Shown: positions 16,557 through 25,944, counted from the first letter of the stretch. The stretch is DNA of 64,000 bases from DASPWV01 sp046726375 (GCA_046726375.1 JBKPAJ010000022.1:1-64000), one strand, 5' to 3'. Translations and numbers: made by a program. The notes: a model not told the origin generated them from the sequence alone.

Positions 16557-18187
16557 CGAACGAACCTCGCCACAGTCTCTTTCGCTTCCTGATACCACTT
16601 CTTCCAGGCCGCAACGATTTCTTCCGCAGCGGCGTTCGCGTGCTCCGTCTCGAGACGGGCACGTTCGGCTTCGTCCACCAGCTTCAACAGCGCGCTTTCA
16701 TCGCTCGAATCCGCCGACGCTAAAAACGTCGCGGTGGTCGCCACCGCCGTCGCTACGTGGCCCATCTCGGTCGCGCTGCTCTTGTCCGGCGTATCGAGAT
16801 TGGTGTGGTAGTAGCGATCGGTGAAGTGCCAGTTGAGAAGTGCCGGCACGCCGGCGCGCGTGAACACGGTGTGATCGCTTCCACCTTCGTACGGGTTGGT
16901 CCGTACGATCCACCGAGTCTCGCGCGCGTGGCGAAGACATACAGCGAGATGGAGATCGTTGAGGAAGTGACCGCGGACGAGATCACGCGACACCTCGCCC
17001 GCGCCCCACTCGGAGTGCGGGTCGGAAGGCCGCGGCCATATCGCCGACGGATCGGGCGACTTCTCGATGAGGAAGGTGCCACCTGTTTTGGCTGTGTCCT
17101 CACCGGTCATGTCCAGCGACATCATCGCGACCACGCGGGCCGCCTCCGCGGGGTGATCTTTCATCCATCGTTCGCTGCCGCGATTCTCGTCCAGCCACAT
17201 GAACGTGAGCGTCCGCGCCGGGCGCGGGACCTGCCCACGCGCAATGCCGTCCTGAATGGCGCGCGCGGCCGCCAGCAGCGTGCCGACCCCGCTGGCGTTG
17301 TCATTGGCGCCGGGCTCCTGCACGTGCGCAACGAGGACGACGCGCTCGCTGGCGCGAGTCGTTCCGGCAATCTCAGCAATCAGGGTGCGATTGGGGCCAG
17401 GATGAAATCTCGTCACGATGTCGACATGCACGCGCGACGCGGTGCGCAGCCGCTCGGCCGCGCGCGGACTGGCCTTGAACGCGAAGGAATGCCGCGCTTC
17501 GTCGTAAGGAATGCTGCCCCACTGAAGCACGTTCGGGGTTTCGTCTGGCCGCGTATATCGCGCGACATCAGTCGAGACGACGCCGGCGGCGCCACGTTCG
17601 CGCACCGCCCGCGTCCATAATGGCCCAACCGTGCCGCTCCCGACCACCAGCGCGCCTTTCACGTCCTTGTCGTCGTAATCGGTCGCACGCGTGCCGGCGC
17701 CGACTTGAACGACCGGCAGTGTCACTCCGCCGGGCGGTGTCGAAAACGAGTTGATGCACAGCGCGACACGATCCTGCTCGCGCGAAAGTATGACCCGCCT
17801 TCGCGCGCCGGCAGACGCTTCGCGCGTCGGCGCGGCAGGCTCCTCAATCGAGAGCGTCCCCCGCTCCTGCTCCCAGCCGTATCCGCTGTTCGCAAACTCC
17901 TCGATGCGAACGGCGCCGCTATCGAATCCCGCTGCGATCAGCTGCTCGCGAACGAAATCGATCGATCGGTTGTAGTCGGGATTTCCCGCAAGTCGCCAAA
18001 GCGGACTCATGAAGCTGACCGTTTCGACTGCCACGCGCGTCTCGACCGCCGGAGCGAGCGCGCGGTATATCGTGTCGGCGCGCGAAGGGAGCACACGATC
18101 GAGCGGCGGTAAATGCAGCGTGCGCGGTTGTGCAACCGGCGTCGCAAACGCGGCGAAGACGACGAGCGAGGCGAGAACCCGCGCCAC
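16547..18187 (-). CDS. Exported M28 family zinc metallopeptidase
   Basis: 546 residues from a GTG at 18187 that opens a signal peptide (ARVLASLVVFAAFATPVA). The C-terminal half is an M28 aminopeptidase domain with metal-ligand motifs in order: VAHVQEPGANDNASG (His, Asp), a Glu region in WLDENRGSE, MSLDMTGED (Asp) and EGGSDHTVF (His). The N-terminal half probably contains an inserted PA-like domain (GALVVGSGTVGPLW..RGAAGVV). Its likely role is removal of N-terminal residues from extracellular peptides. The start has no strong ribosome-binding site and lies 25 bp from a divergent gene. The last codons fall inside a REP palindrome. Confidence 0.87.
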   Translation of the reverse strand: MARVLASLVVFAAFATPVAQPRTLHLPPLDRVLPSRADTIYRALAPAVETRVAVETVSFMSPLWRLAGNPDYNRSIDFVREQLIAAGFDSGAVRIEEFANSGYGWEQERGTLSIEEPAAPTREASAGARRRVILSREQDRVALCINSFSTPPGGVTLPVVQVGAGTRATDYDDKDVKGALVVGSGTVGPLWTRAVRERGAAGVVSTDVARYTRPDETPNVLQWGSIPYDEARHSFAFKASPRAAERLRTASRVHVDIVTRFHPGPNRTLIAEIAGTTRASERVVLVAHVQEPGANDNASGVGTLLAAARAIQDGIARGQVPRPARTLTFMWLDENRGSERWMKDHPAEAARVVAMMSLDMTGEDTAKTGGTFLIEKSPDPSAIWPRPSDPHSEWGAGEVSRDLVRGHFLNDLHLAVCLRHARETRWIVRTNPYEGGSDHTVFTRAGVPALLNWHFTDRYYHTNLDTPDKSSATEMGHVATAVATTATFLASADSSDESALLKLVDEAERARLETEHANAAAEEIVAAWKKWYQEAKETVARFVRPG

Positions 18188-18212
18188 GTGTTTACAGTAC
18201 AATGTGTCGGAG

Positions 18213-18674
18213 ATGTCCCGAAAGTCGATCGCCAACAAATCGCGCTGTGCGCTGTGCGGCGCGAAGGAAGTCTCGGAGCCGCGTGGCGAGGAGCGCTACT
18301 GCCGCGATTGCTGGGACAAGAAAATCGCCGTCGAAGAGATCGTCGCGCGCGAGTTCGCGCTCAAGCGCTACATCCGCGCGCATAGCGCGGAGAAGTATCT
18401 GGTCTACCACTCCACGCAAAAGCGGCCGTGCGGTCAGCTGATCGTCGTGGACGACGGGTACGATCTGTTTCTCACCATGACGCTCTACCCCGCTTTCGCC
18501 TGGGACGAGCCCGCCTACCATCTCGAAGGCGACCCCGAAGGCCGCACGTTCGCGGAGCTGCTCGTCGACGTCGTCGCCACGGAGGTGATCGAACCGTGGG
18601 GCGGCGGCAAGTGGCATCTCGAAGTGTTCCGCGCGACCGCCGCCGAGCCCGAGGAGTGGAATGGTGAGATGTAG
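18213..18674 (+). CDS. Hypothetical protein with N-terminal double-CxxC zinc knuckle
   Basis: 153 residues. The N-terminus carries CALCGAKE and, 17 residues on, CRDCWDKK: a four-cysteine zinc-ribbon arrangement. The remainder is a soluble alpha/beta domain (LIVVDDGYDLFLTMTLYPAF..GGGKWHLEVF) of no family I recognise. The ATG at 18213 directly abuts GGAG, so spacing is poor and initiation may be nearly leaderless. It is divergent from the M28 peptidase. Confidence 0.7.
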   Translation: MSRKSIANKSRCALCGAKEVSEPRGEERYCRDCWDKKIAVEEIVAREFALKRYIRAHSAEKYLVYHSTQKRPCGQLIVVDDGYDLFLTMTLYPAFAWDEPAYHLEGDPEGRTFAELLVDVVATEVIEPWGGGKWHLEVFRATAAEPEEWNGEM

Positions 18675-18793
18675 GATTTTTTGATTGAAGATTGCAGATC
18701 TCAGATTGGGAATTGTGGATTGCGACGTCAATCTTCAATCGAATCGACGATCGAATTCCAATCTGCAATCGAACTTCTACAATCCAAAAATCT
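18675..18793. repeat. Inverted array of GATTGAAG/GATTGCAG-type units
   Basis: The left block (18675-18722) has repeated GATTG-rich units. The right block (18729-18793) carries their reverse complements. GATTGAAGATTG (18683-18694) has an exact partner CAATCTTCAATC (18729-18740). The DNA is AT-rich compared with its surroundings and lies between two plus-strand genes. Confidence 0.75.
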
Positions 18794-18805
18794 CGGATAT
18801 ATAAT
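18777..18805 (+). promoter_or_regulatory. Possible promoter of the secreted 149-residue protein
   Basis: A perfect TATAAT at 18800-18805 sits about 20 bp before the start codon; no good -35 is evident. It would give a very short leader beginning at the GGAGGG site. Confidence 0.35.
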
Positions 18806-18826
18806 CGGCCCCGGAGGGTTTGGGTT

Positions 18827-19276
18827 ATGAAACGCCTTGTTTCCTGTGTTCTCACCGCGGCCGTCGCGACGGCCGTTTCCGCCGGTGTGACCTTCGCTGG
18901 TCAGGGCGCGCCCCCCGCGCCGAGAAAGCTGGTGGCGCCGGTGAGGGGCGAGGCGAAAATCGAGATCACGAGGCCGGACACGAAAGTGAACGGCAACGAC
19001 GTGGTCACGGTCATTCGCGTCAAGAACATGATGTCGGCGCCGATCGCCGGCTTCAAAATCGAAGAAAACTGGTTCAAGGGCGGCGACGCGATCGGCGGCG
19101 CTGTCTATCGTCACCCGCGCCCGCTCCAGCCAGGCGAAGTGATTCAGGTCACGCTGACGACGCCACGCGCGCGCGTCGTGGGACGGACCAACCAGTACCA
19201 GTTCTCGCACGTCAACGGCGCAATCAAGCCGACGCAGGTGGCGAAGCTGGATGTGCCGAAGCCGCCAACGGACTGA
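18827..19276 (+). CDS. Small exported protein of unknown function
   Basis: 149 residues with a clean signal peptide (CVLTAAVATAVSAGVTFAGQ). The mature part looks like one immunoglobulin-like beta-sandwich: VVTVIRVKNMMSAPIAGFKI, then RPLQPGEVIQVTLTTPRAR. That resembles FxLYD-type comparison domains that carry an additional or pro-survival conserved surface, but the family is not certain. The ATG at 18827 has a strong GGAGGG upstream. It is followed by the TTCAAAG repeat and converges on the DUF4870 gene. Confidence 0.75.
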   Translation: MKRLVSCVLTAAVATAVSAGVTFAGQGAPPAPRKLVAPVRGEAKIEITRPDTKVNGNDVVTVIRVKNMMSAPIAGFKIEENWFKGGDAIGGAVYRHPRPLQPGEVIQVTLTTPRARVVGRTNQYQFSHVNGAIKPTQVAKLDVPKPPTD

Positions 19277-19287
19277 CGCGGTGAGTG

Positions 19288-19469
19288 CAAAGTTACAAGT
19301 TCAAAGTTCAAAGTTCAAAGTTCAAAGTTCAAAGTTCAAAGTTGAGACTCACACTGACGCTCGAGTCAAGCTCGAAAACAGTCTTGACTCAAACGTCGAA
19401 CGTTGAACTCACGTTGAACTTTGCAATTTGAACTCACTTTGAACTTCGAACTTTGAACTTGTAACTTTC
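19288..19469. repeat. Inverted TTCAAAG tandem array
   Basis: Six perfect TTCAAAG units run from 19300 to 19341 with flanking variants from 19288. From about 19398 to 19469 the complementary CTTTGAA units appear (AACTTTGAACTTGTAACTTT), matching the left end AAAGTTACAAGTTCAAAG. The right arm touches the stop codon of the minus-strand gene. The same unit recurs at 60432-60511. It lies between convergent genes. Confidence 0.95.
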
Positions 19470-19875
19470 AGCGCGCGACCAGCTTCGCCGCCAGGTCCGC
19501 CGCAAACGGCACCCGCCAGCTTTCGCCTTTGAAGATCTTCAGCAGCACGGTCAGCCAGACCATCACCGCGATCAACGACAGGAGAAACGACAGCGCGTAA
19601 ACGGCCTGGAATGCGGCGGGCAGGAAGAAGAGCATGCCGAAGGTCGCCAGCGACATCAGAAAGATCAACAGCGAGAAGCCGCCGAAGAGCACGATCGACT
19701 GCGCCGCATGAAAGCGGACCTCGCGGTGTTCCTGCTCGACGACGAGAAAGACCAGTCCCGACACCCACCACGCGACATAACAGAGCAGGGCCGAAAGCCG
19801 GGCATCCACCCCGGTGCTCGTCGGCCCCGTCAGCTCGCTGCGGGTTTGATTGGGCGTTTGCTCAAACACCGGCAA
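19468..19875 (-). CDS. DUF4870/Tic20-like membrane protein
   Basis: 135 residues with a polar 25-residue N-terminus and three or four transmembrane helices: LSALLCYVAWWVSGLVFLVV, then VRFHAAQSIVLFGG, a glycine-poor helix pair, and a terminal KIFKGESWRVPF. This matches DUF4870-type small membrane proteins, of unknown molecular role. It overlaps the end of the upstream VWA gene by 14 bp, so it is probably co-transcribed with it. Confidence 0.85.
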   Translation of the reverse strand: MPVFEQTPNQTRSELTGPTSTGVDARLSALLCYVAWWVSGLVFLVVEQEHREVRFHAAQSIVLFGGFSLLIFLMSLATFGMLFFLPAAFQAVYALSFLLSLIAVMVWLTVLLKIFKGESWRVPFAADLAAKLVAR

Positions 19876-22528
19876 CTTTCTCGAATCGGACCGGTCCGTC
19901 GAAGCGTGGTACGGCGACGATTTGCGCCGGCGCCGTCATCACTTGTGCGGCCATCTGGTCGGGACCCGGACGACGTTCAGCCCACGTCACCACGAGCGCG
20001 TCGCCTTCGCGACGCACGCCCGTGATCTGCACGCTGTAACCGGCCGACGGGCGGCTCCCGAGAAAGACGGCGATGATCATATTGGCCGCGAAGTCCACGT
20101 TGGGCAGCGGGCGGCCTGGGGCATGCGCGCGCCAGAGCGATTGAAACTCCGCGGCGGTTTTGGCGACGACTTGGCGCGATGTGTCGATCGCGCTCATCTG
20201 ATCGCTGGAGATTGGGGTCATAGGCACAGGTGCGGGAGGTGCGACGGGTGCGGTGCCAGGTGCGGCCGGTGCGGTGCCAGCTGCCGTTGCGGGCCGGTTT
20301 CCGGAGCTGGCTGCACTTAGGTCTATCGGTTGACCAGGTGCGGCTTGCCCCGAGCGAGTGTCAGCGACTCGAGGGGGCGCATCGCTCCGAGCGCCAGCTG
20401 CTGATGCCGTGGGACGCGGCATCGGCACGCCCGGCACGACACGGAACACCAACTCGCGCGCAACCATCGGCCGATCGCCGAGCCGTGATTGTGCTTCGAT
20501 GCGCAGCACGTAGAGGCCGGGCTCGAACTTTTCTAGCGTGAATCGGCTCGTCACGCCGTACCCGCCGGCGCTGCCCGCAAGCTCCGAGCTGTCGCGCTCG
20601 TCGCGCGTTTGATACACCGTGGTCCCACCCTCGGCTTTGACCGTGAGGTTGATGTCGACTTTATGCGGCTGCCCGACGTTGGTCTCGTAGACCTCGGCAA
20701 ACACGGCCACCTCGTCGTTCTGCGGGAACTCGCGGAACGTCGTCATCGGGGCGGGCAGCAGTTTCGCCAGCGGATCCTTGGGCCGCGCCGTCGGCGCAAG
20801 CGCGCTCGATCCCGATGTGATCGCGATGCTGCTCATGAGCAGCGGCTGGTTCGAGAAGTCGGGGACTTCGAGATCGTAGAGAACGGAGCCGGCGCGCTTC
20901 GCGTTGGCCTCGCGCGCGGCCACGCGCAGCTGATAACGGCCGGGTGGCAGATCGAGCGCCGAGATGACGCGGAAGCCGGCGGCGCGCAGGCGAGGCACGG
21001 TGTCGGGCTTGAGCGCCAGGTTCACGGTGCTGCGATCGCCGGCGGAGATCTTTCCGTCCAGGTTGGTCGCCGTCATGGCGATCTCGAGGTCGTTGGCAAA
21101 AGCGCCATTCTTCTCGGCCAGCGGCAGATCGCGTCCGCCGATGAGCGTCGAGACCACCACGGATGCATTTGGCGCGGGACCCTTGAATATCGCGGCGGTC
21201 GCGGCCATCGGCAGCGCCGAGACAGCGACGGGACTGGTGAGCGCTTCGCGCAGTTCCGGTGACGCTTCCTTCGGTCCGGCAAGCTTGGCATCGGCCGCCC
21301 GTCCACGCGGCGCGACATATCCACGTCGTGCGCGCACCGTCACACCGGGGCGGTTGACTTTGACTTCGATTTTCCTGAATCGCCCATCGCGGCGATCGTT
21401 GCTCGGATAGTAGCCAAGCACGTAATAGGAACTATTGTCGTCGACGATGCGCTGAAACGCGTCGTTGATGTTGTTGGTGTTGACCACGGCAAACCCGCCG
21501 GTCTCCTCGCCGAGTACACGCAAGCTGTCCTGGCCGAGGCGCTGCTCGTTCTGCAGCGCGGTCGACGACAGACCCAGCGACGGATCGTCCGGGAAGCTCG
21601 AGATCTCGATCGCGTCCTCCAGGCCGGTGAGGAGGCCGCGGGCGTCAACGCCGTAGACGGACACGTTAGCGCGCGTCGCCGCGGCGATCGCCTCACGCGT
21701 GGCGTCGAGCACCGACGTGGCGTCGCGGTTGTTGAACACGTCGTTGATGTCGTAGTCGATGCCTTCGCTGAAGAAGACAAGCGCCTTGCGGCGGCCGCGG
21801 ACGTTTTCGAGGTATTCAGCGAGTCCTTTGATCGTGGTGAGCGTGTTGCGTGCCTGATAGCCGCGTTCGAAATCGTCGGGGTCGTTGATACGCTCGTTCT
21901 CGCTGCGCATGCCGCGGGTGCGCGCTTCCTCCTCGACACGGTTCAGGATCGCCGAACGCAGCTTGCGGCCCATGAATTTGTCGATCGCCTGCAGCAACAA
22001 CCGCGGATTGTTAGTGAACTCCTGCCCCGCGTCAGAGCGCCCGCCGGTCGTGACCACGGCGGCCATATCGTTGGCGCCCACATAGCGCTCCACGAACTGC
22101 CGCGCCGCGCGCTTGACCAGCTGCGTCCGAAGCGGATGAACGTGCAGATCGTCGAGTACGATCAGATAAACGCGGCCTTCATTCACGCGCTGATTGGTCT
22201 GCACGTCCGCTTCGATCGGCTTACTGGCAAACAGCGGCCGCTCGGCACGTTCCACCGGCAGGTGCACGAGCGCAAAGATCGACACCTTCTGCGGTTTGCC
22301 GTCCTCGAGCACCTCGAAATCGCTGGGCGCGAGGCCGGCGACAAACTTGCCTTGCGCGTCGAGCACGCGCGCGTCAACTTCGACGTAGTTGACTTCCGCT
22401 TTGAATGTGACGGGAGGTTGTTGATTGGGATCTTGCGCCGGGGCCGGAGTTTGCGATGCACTCTGTCCGGCCACTTGCGCACTCAAGGCGAGCGCCAGCG
22501 CACACGCCGGCAACGTCTTTCGAAGCAT
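19862..22528 (-). CDS. Acidobacterial-type VWFA-domain protein fused to a PrcB-like C-terminal domain
   Basis: 888 residues with a signal peptide (ACALALALSAQVAG). Residues about 40-410 match the VWFA-related acidobacterial domain: VTFKAEVNYVEVDARVLDAQG, SDFEVLEDGKPQ, VYLIVLDDLHV (MIDAS-like position), RGRRKALVFFSEGID and SSYYVLGYYPSND. Beta-rich modules follow, then an Ala/Pro linker. The last 100 residues (FQSLWRAHAPG..MIIAVFLGSRPSAGYSVQI) resemble the PrcB C-terminal domain. It is probably periplasmic or secreted; VWA domains bind proteins via a metal, but the partner is unknown. It is followed with overlap by the DUF4870 gene. Confidence 0.9.
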   Translation of the reverse strand: MLRKTLPACALALALSAQVAGQSASQTPAPAQDPNQQPPVTFKAEVNYVEVDARVLDAQGKFVAGLAPSDFEVLEDGKPQKVSIFALVHLPVERAERPLFASKPIEADVQTNQRVNEGRVYLIVLDDLHVHPLRTQLVKRAARQFVERYVGANDMAAVVTTGGRSDAGQEFTNNPRLLLQAIDKFMGRKLRSAILNRVEEEARTRGMRSENERINDPDDFERGYQARNTLTTIKGLAEYLENVRGRRKALVFFSEGIDYDINDVFNNRDATSVLDATREAIAAATRANVSVYGVDARGLLTGLEDAIEISSFPDDPSLGLSSTALQNEQRLGQDSLRVLGEETGGFAVVNTNNINDAFQRIVDDNSSYYVLGYYPSNDRRDGRFRKIEVKVNRPGVTVRARRGYVAPRGRAADAKLAGPKEASPELREALTSPVAVSALPMAATAAIFKGPAPNASVVVSTLIGGRDLPLAEKNGAFANDLEIAMTATNLDGKISAGDRSTVNLALKPDTVPRLRAAGFRVISALDLPPGRYQLRVAAREANAKRAGSVLYDLEVPDFSNQPLLMSSIAITSGSSALAPTARPKDPLAKLLPAPMTTFREFPQNDEVAVFAEVYETNVGQPHKVDINLTVKAEGGTTVYQTRDERDSSELAGSAGGYGVTSRFTLEKFEPGLYVLRIEAQSRLGDRPMVARELVFRVVPGVPMPRPTASAAGARSDAPPRVADTRSGQAAPGQPIDLSAASSGNRPATAAGTAPAAPGTAPVAPPAPVPMTPISSDQMSAIDTSRQVVAKTAAEFQSLWRAHAPGRPLPNVDFAANMIIAVFLGSRPSAGYSVQITGVRREGDALVVTWAERRPGPDQMAAQVMTAPAQIVAVPRFDGPVRFEKVAGV

Positions 22529-22597
22529 AGATTTACTCTACCCCGTTATGACGCCGTTGGGGTGCGATTCGGTTCCCTGCACGGGCGTTCGTACCGC

Positions 22598-23038
22598 TTA
22601 GATGTCAAAGACGATCGTCGCGCTCCAGAGACCGTCCTCCTGGCGAATGCGCAGCCCCTGATACATCACCGCTTTGATCGACGCTTTGATCGTGTGCCGG
22701 GCGGGGTCCAGCCGTTCTCCCCGCAACGTGCCTTGCAACGTCCAGCCCCCATCCTTTTCGTGCAGCTCCAGCTCGGCATGACGCGTGAGCCAGCCGCGCG
22801 TGTCGAAGCGATAGAGCAACTCGGTGAGGAAATCCACGAGGACGAGATCGAGCTCGGGGGCATCGAGATCCACCTCCTCGGGACGCTTCGGCTCCACCCG
22901 ATCGAGCACAGTAATACTGTCGGTAAATGCTGCGGCAGCGTCGGCAAAGAGGTGCGGCAACTGCGTCCCCGTCACCAAAACCGCGATGTCGGCCGTCTGG
23001 TCCAGAAACGTATAGGGCACGGGATTTGCGACCTGCAA
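22598..23038 (-). CDS. Archease family protein
   Basis: 146 residues matching archease (DUF101): YTFLDQTADIAVLVTGTQLP near the N-terminus, LVDFLTELLYRFDTRGWL, and IKASIKAVMYQGLRI..GLWSATIVFDI at the end. Archease activates the RNA ligase RtcB during tRNA splicing or RNA repair. No rtcB lies in this window, so the partner must be elsewhere or the role differs. It stands alone between the VWA gene and a divergent M24 peptidase. Confidence 0.9.
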   Translation of the reverse strand: MQVANPVPYTFLDQTADIAVLVTGTQLPHLFADAAAAFTDSITVLDRVEPKRPEEVDLDAPELDLVLVDFLTELLYRFDTRGWLTRHAELELHEKDGGWTLQGTLRGERLDPARHTIKASIKAVMYQGLRIRQEDGLWSATIVFDI

Positions 23039-23179
23039 GATGAGGAGGAAAACTTTCCCGCCGAGCTCCGCGTCATAGAGATCAGCGGGTTTCGGCCGGC
23101 TTTAATACCCTTGACGACCGCGGACCCGGAAGGTCTGCGCTACGTCCGTTCGAATAAGTATTTATACTGAAGAATTGAG

Positions 23180-24364
23180 ATGCCCATCGATGTGCGCGCC
23201 GTACAACAGGCGCTTCGAGATCAGGGCCTTGATGCGTGGCTGTGGTACGACTTTCAAGGTGCCAACCCGATCGCCCAACGGCTTGCCGGCATCGGCAGCG
23301 ACGGCGGCCATCTCGCGTCGCGGCGCTGGTTCTACCTGATTCCCGCCACGGGCGAACCGCGTGGCCTGGTCCACAAGATCGAGCGCCACAATCTCGATCG
23401 CCTGCCTGGTGAGAAAACGCCCTACGCCGGCCGCGTCGAGCTCGAAGCGGGTTTGAAGAAGCTGCTGTCGGGCGCGCACCGCGTCGCGATGGAGTATTCG
23501 CCCAACGGCGCCATCCCGTACGTCTCGCGCGTCGATGCCGGCACGCTCGAAATGGTCCGCGGCCAGGGCGTGGACGTGATTTCGTCCGGTGATCTCGTCC
23601 AGCAGTTCGAAGCGCACTGGACGGATGCCGCCATCGCAAGCCATAAGGCCGCAGCCGAGCGCTTGTATCGCATCAAAGATCGCGCCTTCGAGATTGCAGC
23701 CGCGCGCGTCCGCGAGGGCGGCGCCTTTACGGAGTACGACCTGCAGCAGTTGATGTGGCAGTGGTTCACCGAGGAGGGACTGACGAGCGATTCCGCGCCC
23801 AACGTATCGGCGCAGGAGCATGCGGGAGATCCCCACTACTTGCCCACTCAACATCACAGCCGGCCCATTCGCCGCAACGAGCTGCTGCTGCTCGACCTCT
23901 GGGGCAAGCTAAAGACGCCGGGGGCGGTTTTTGCCGATATCACGTGGGTGGCATTCACAGGCAGTCAGGTGCCCACAGAGATGACGAAGGCGTTCACGGC
24001 GATTCGCGACGCGCGCGACGCCGCTGTGCGCGTGATCGAGGAGGCCGCACGCGCGGGTCGCGACGTGCGCGGCTACGAGGTTGATCGCGCGGCGCGGACG
24101 GTGATCGAACAGGCGGGCTACGGCGCCTACATCCTGCATCGCACCGGTCATAGCCTCGGTGAAACCGTGCACGGCAACGGCGCGCATCTCGACGACTACG
24201 AAACACACGACGAACGCCGGTTGCTGCCCGGAACCGGCTTTACGATTGAGCCGGGCGTCTATTTCGATCGATTTGGAGTACGAACAGAAATCAATGTGGT
24301 GTGGGGGCCCGGGGGCCCGGAAGTGACCGGCCCGCGACAACAGGACATCATCGCGTTGAAGTAG
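23180..24364 (+). CDS. M24 family metallopeptidase (Xaa-Pro peptidase-like)
   Basis: 394 residues with a creatinase-like N-terminal domain (about 1-165) and a pita-bread catalytic domain. All five metal ligands are visible: Asp239 (LLLLDLWG), Asp253 (FADITW), His324 (RTGHSLG), Glu357 (FTIEPGVY) and Glu370 (RTEINV). No signal peptide is present, so it is cytoplasmic, probably cleaving Xaa-Pro bonds of peptides. TATACT at 23163-23168 just before the ATG suggests a very short leader. It is 24 bp upstream of the HtrA gene. Confidence 0.92.
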   Translation: MPIDVRAVQQALRDQGLDAWLWYDFQGANPIAQRLAGIGSDGGHLASRRWFYLIPATGEPRGLVHKIERHNLDRLPGEKTPYAGRVELEAGLKKLLSGAHRVAMEYSPNGAIPYVSRVDAGTLEMVRGQGVDVISSGDLVQQFEAHWTDAAIASHKAAAERLYRIKDRAFEIAAARVREGGAFTEYDLQQLMWQWFTEEGLTSDSAPNVSAQEHAGDPHYLPTQHHSRPIRRNELLLLDLWGKLKTPGAVFADITWVAFTGSQVPTEMTKAFTAIRDARDAAVRVIEEAARAGRDVRGYEVDRAARTVIEQAGYGAYILHRTGHSLGETVHGNGAHLDDYETHDERRLLPGTGFTIEPGVYFDRFGVRTEINVVWGPGGPEVTGPRQQDIIALK

Positions 24365-24388
24365 CCCAGGGGTAGTTGGAGGACGTCA

Positions 24389-25930
24389 ATGTCTACGCGG
24401 AAAACTACGGTATTTTACGTAATGCTGATCGCGATTGCGTCGCTTGCGGTCGGCATGGTGATCGCGTCGCGTCTGGATCTGTCGCCGCCCTCGACGGCGC
24501 AGGTCATCGGCGTGCCGCCGTCGAACAGCGCGCCGCTCGGCGGGCCGATTGATGCGACGACGTTCCGGAACATCGCGAAAGTCGTGACCCCGTCGGTCGT
24601 GAACATCCGGACCGAGTCGCGGCAGCGTGCGCAGGAGCTGACCGATTTCTTCGGCGGCGGCGGTGACGATCTCCTCGAACGTTTCTTCGGCGGCGGGCAA
24701 GGCCAGGGCCGTCAGCGCCCGCAGCCGCGCGAACAGGTCTCGGTTGCCGCCGGCACCGGATTCGTGATCAGCAAGGACGGCCTCATCCTCACCAACAACC
24801 ACGTCGTCGAGGGCGCCACCAAAATCGAGGTGAGTTTCTACGGCGATGAGGCCGACATCACCTACAACGCGAAGATCGTCGGACGCGATCCGCTCACCGA
24901 CAGCGCGCTCATCGAGCTCACCGAAAAGCCGCAGCGTGATCTGGCCGAAGTGAAATTTGGCGACTCCGCGCAGATGCAGCCAGGCGATTGGGTGATGGCA
25001 ATCGGCAACCCGTTTAACTTGAGCCATACGGTGAGCGTGGGTGTGATCAGCGCCACCGAGCGGCCGTTCCCGATTGCGGACACGCGCTGGCAGGACGTGC
25101 TCCAGACGGACGCGGCGATCAATCCGGGCAACTCGGGCGGCCCGCTGCTCAACATACGCGGCGAGGTTGTGGGCATGAACTCCGCCATCTATGCCGACGC
25201 GCGGCAGGCGGGCAACATCGGCATCGGTTTCGCGATTCCAATCAACGTGGTGCGTGAACTGTTGCCGCAGCTCCGCGCCGGCAAGGTCACGCGCGGTGTC
25301 ATCGGCGTCAGCATTGGCGACGTGCCGGCCGATACGCTTGCGGAATTCGGCTTGCGCGACCGCCGCGGCGCGTTGGTGCAGAGCGTCACCCCAAGCCAGC
25401 CGGCTGCGAAGGCAGGCATGGAGCCCGGCGACGTGATCATCGAGTTCAACGGCAAACCGATTCGCAAACGCGATGAGTTGGTCAGCGCCGTTGTCGGGAC
25501 CCGCCCCGGCACAACGGTGCCTGTGAAGGTCTTGCGTGACAAGCAGGAGCGTACGCTCAATGTCACGGTTGATGAACTCGATCTCGAGCAGGAGACAGGC
25601 CGTCAGTCGCGGCGCAACGACATTACTCCAGGCGACGAAGAGACCCATGGATTCGGTCTCACGCTGAGCCCGCTCACCGCCGATGTCGCCCGTCGTCTGC
25701 GCCTGCCGGCAGACGTCAACGGCGTCCTCGTGTCGGATGTCGACCCGACAAGCACCGCGGCGCGCGCCGGCATTTCGCGCGGCGACGTGATCCTTCAGGT
25801 CAATCGCCGGCCGGTGGGTACGCCGCAGGAGGCAAGCCGCGCGCTCGACGCGGTTCCGTCGGGCGGCACCGCGTTTCTTCTGGTGATGCGCAACGGTCAG
25901 CAGACGTTTGTGACTGTACGCAAACAGTAG
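24389..25930 (+). CDS. htrA: HtrA/DegP-type periplasmic serine protease, two PDZ domains
   Basis: 513 residues. An N-terminal membrane anchor or signal (YVMLIAIASLAVGMVIA) is followed by a trypsin-like domain with catalytic His138 (TNNHVVEG), Asp171 (DPLTDSAL) and Ser249 (GNSGGPL). PDZ1 lies at about 300-390 and PDZ2 at about 415-510. A glycine-rich LA-loop region (FFGGGGDDLLERFFGGG) precedes the catalytic core, as in DegP and MucD. It degrades or refolds misfolded envelope proteins. GGAGG lies seven bases before the ATG. The gene follows M24 closely and may share its transcript. An inverted 9-bp array follows. Confidence 0.95.
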   Translation: MSTRKTTVFYVMLIAIASLAVGMVIASRLDLSPPSTAQVIGVPPSNSAPLGGPIDATTFRNIAKVVTPSVVNIRTESRQRAQELTDFFGGGGDDLLERFFGGGQGQGRQRPQPREQVSVAAGTGFVISKDGLILTNNHVVEGATKIEVSFYGDEADITYNAKIVGRDPLTDSALIELTEKPQRDLAEVKFGDSAQMQPGDWVMAIGNPFNLSHTVSVGVISATERPFPIADTRWQDVLQTDAAINPGNSGGPLLNIRGEVVGMNSAIYADARQAGNIGIGFAIPINVVRELLPQLRAGKVTRGVIGVSIGDVPADTLAEFGLRDRRGALVQSVTPSQPAAKAGMEPGDVIIEFNGKPIRKRDELVSAVVGTRPGTTVPVKVLRDKQERTLNVTVDELDLEQETGRQSRRNDITPGDEETHGFGLTLSPLTADVARRLRLPADVNGVLVSDVDPTSTAARAGISRGDVILQVNRRPVGTPQEASRALDAVPSGGTAFLLVMRNGQQTFVTVRKQ

Positions 25931-25944
25931 GCTCGCTTCGCTTG

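Noticed and set aside
14650..16662. 670-residue minus-strand frame opposite glgP
   Set aside because: Shadow of a high-GC gene; arginine/histidine-rich, no motif, while the plus strand has clear GT35 signatures.
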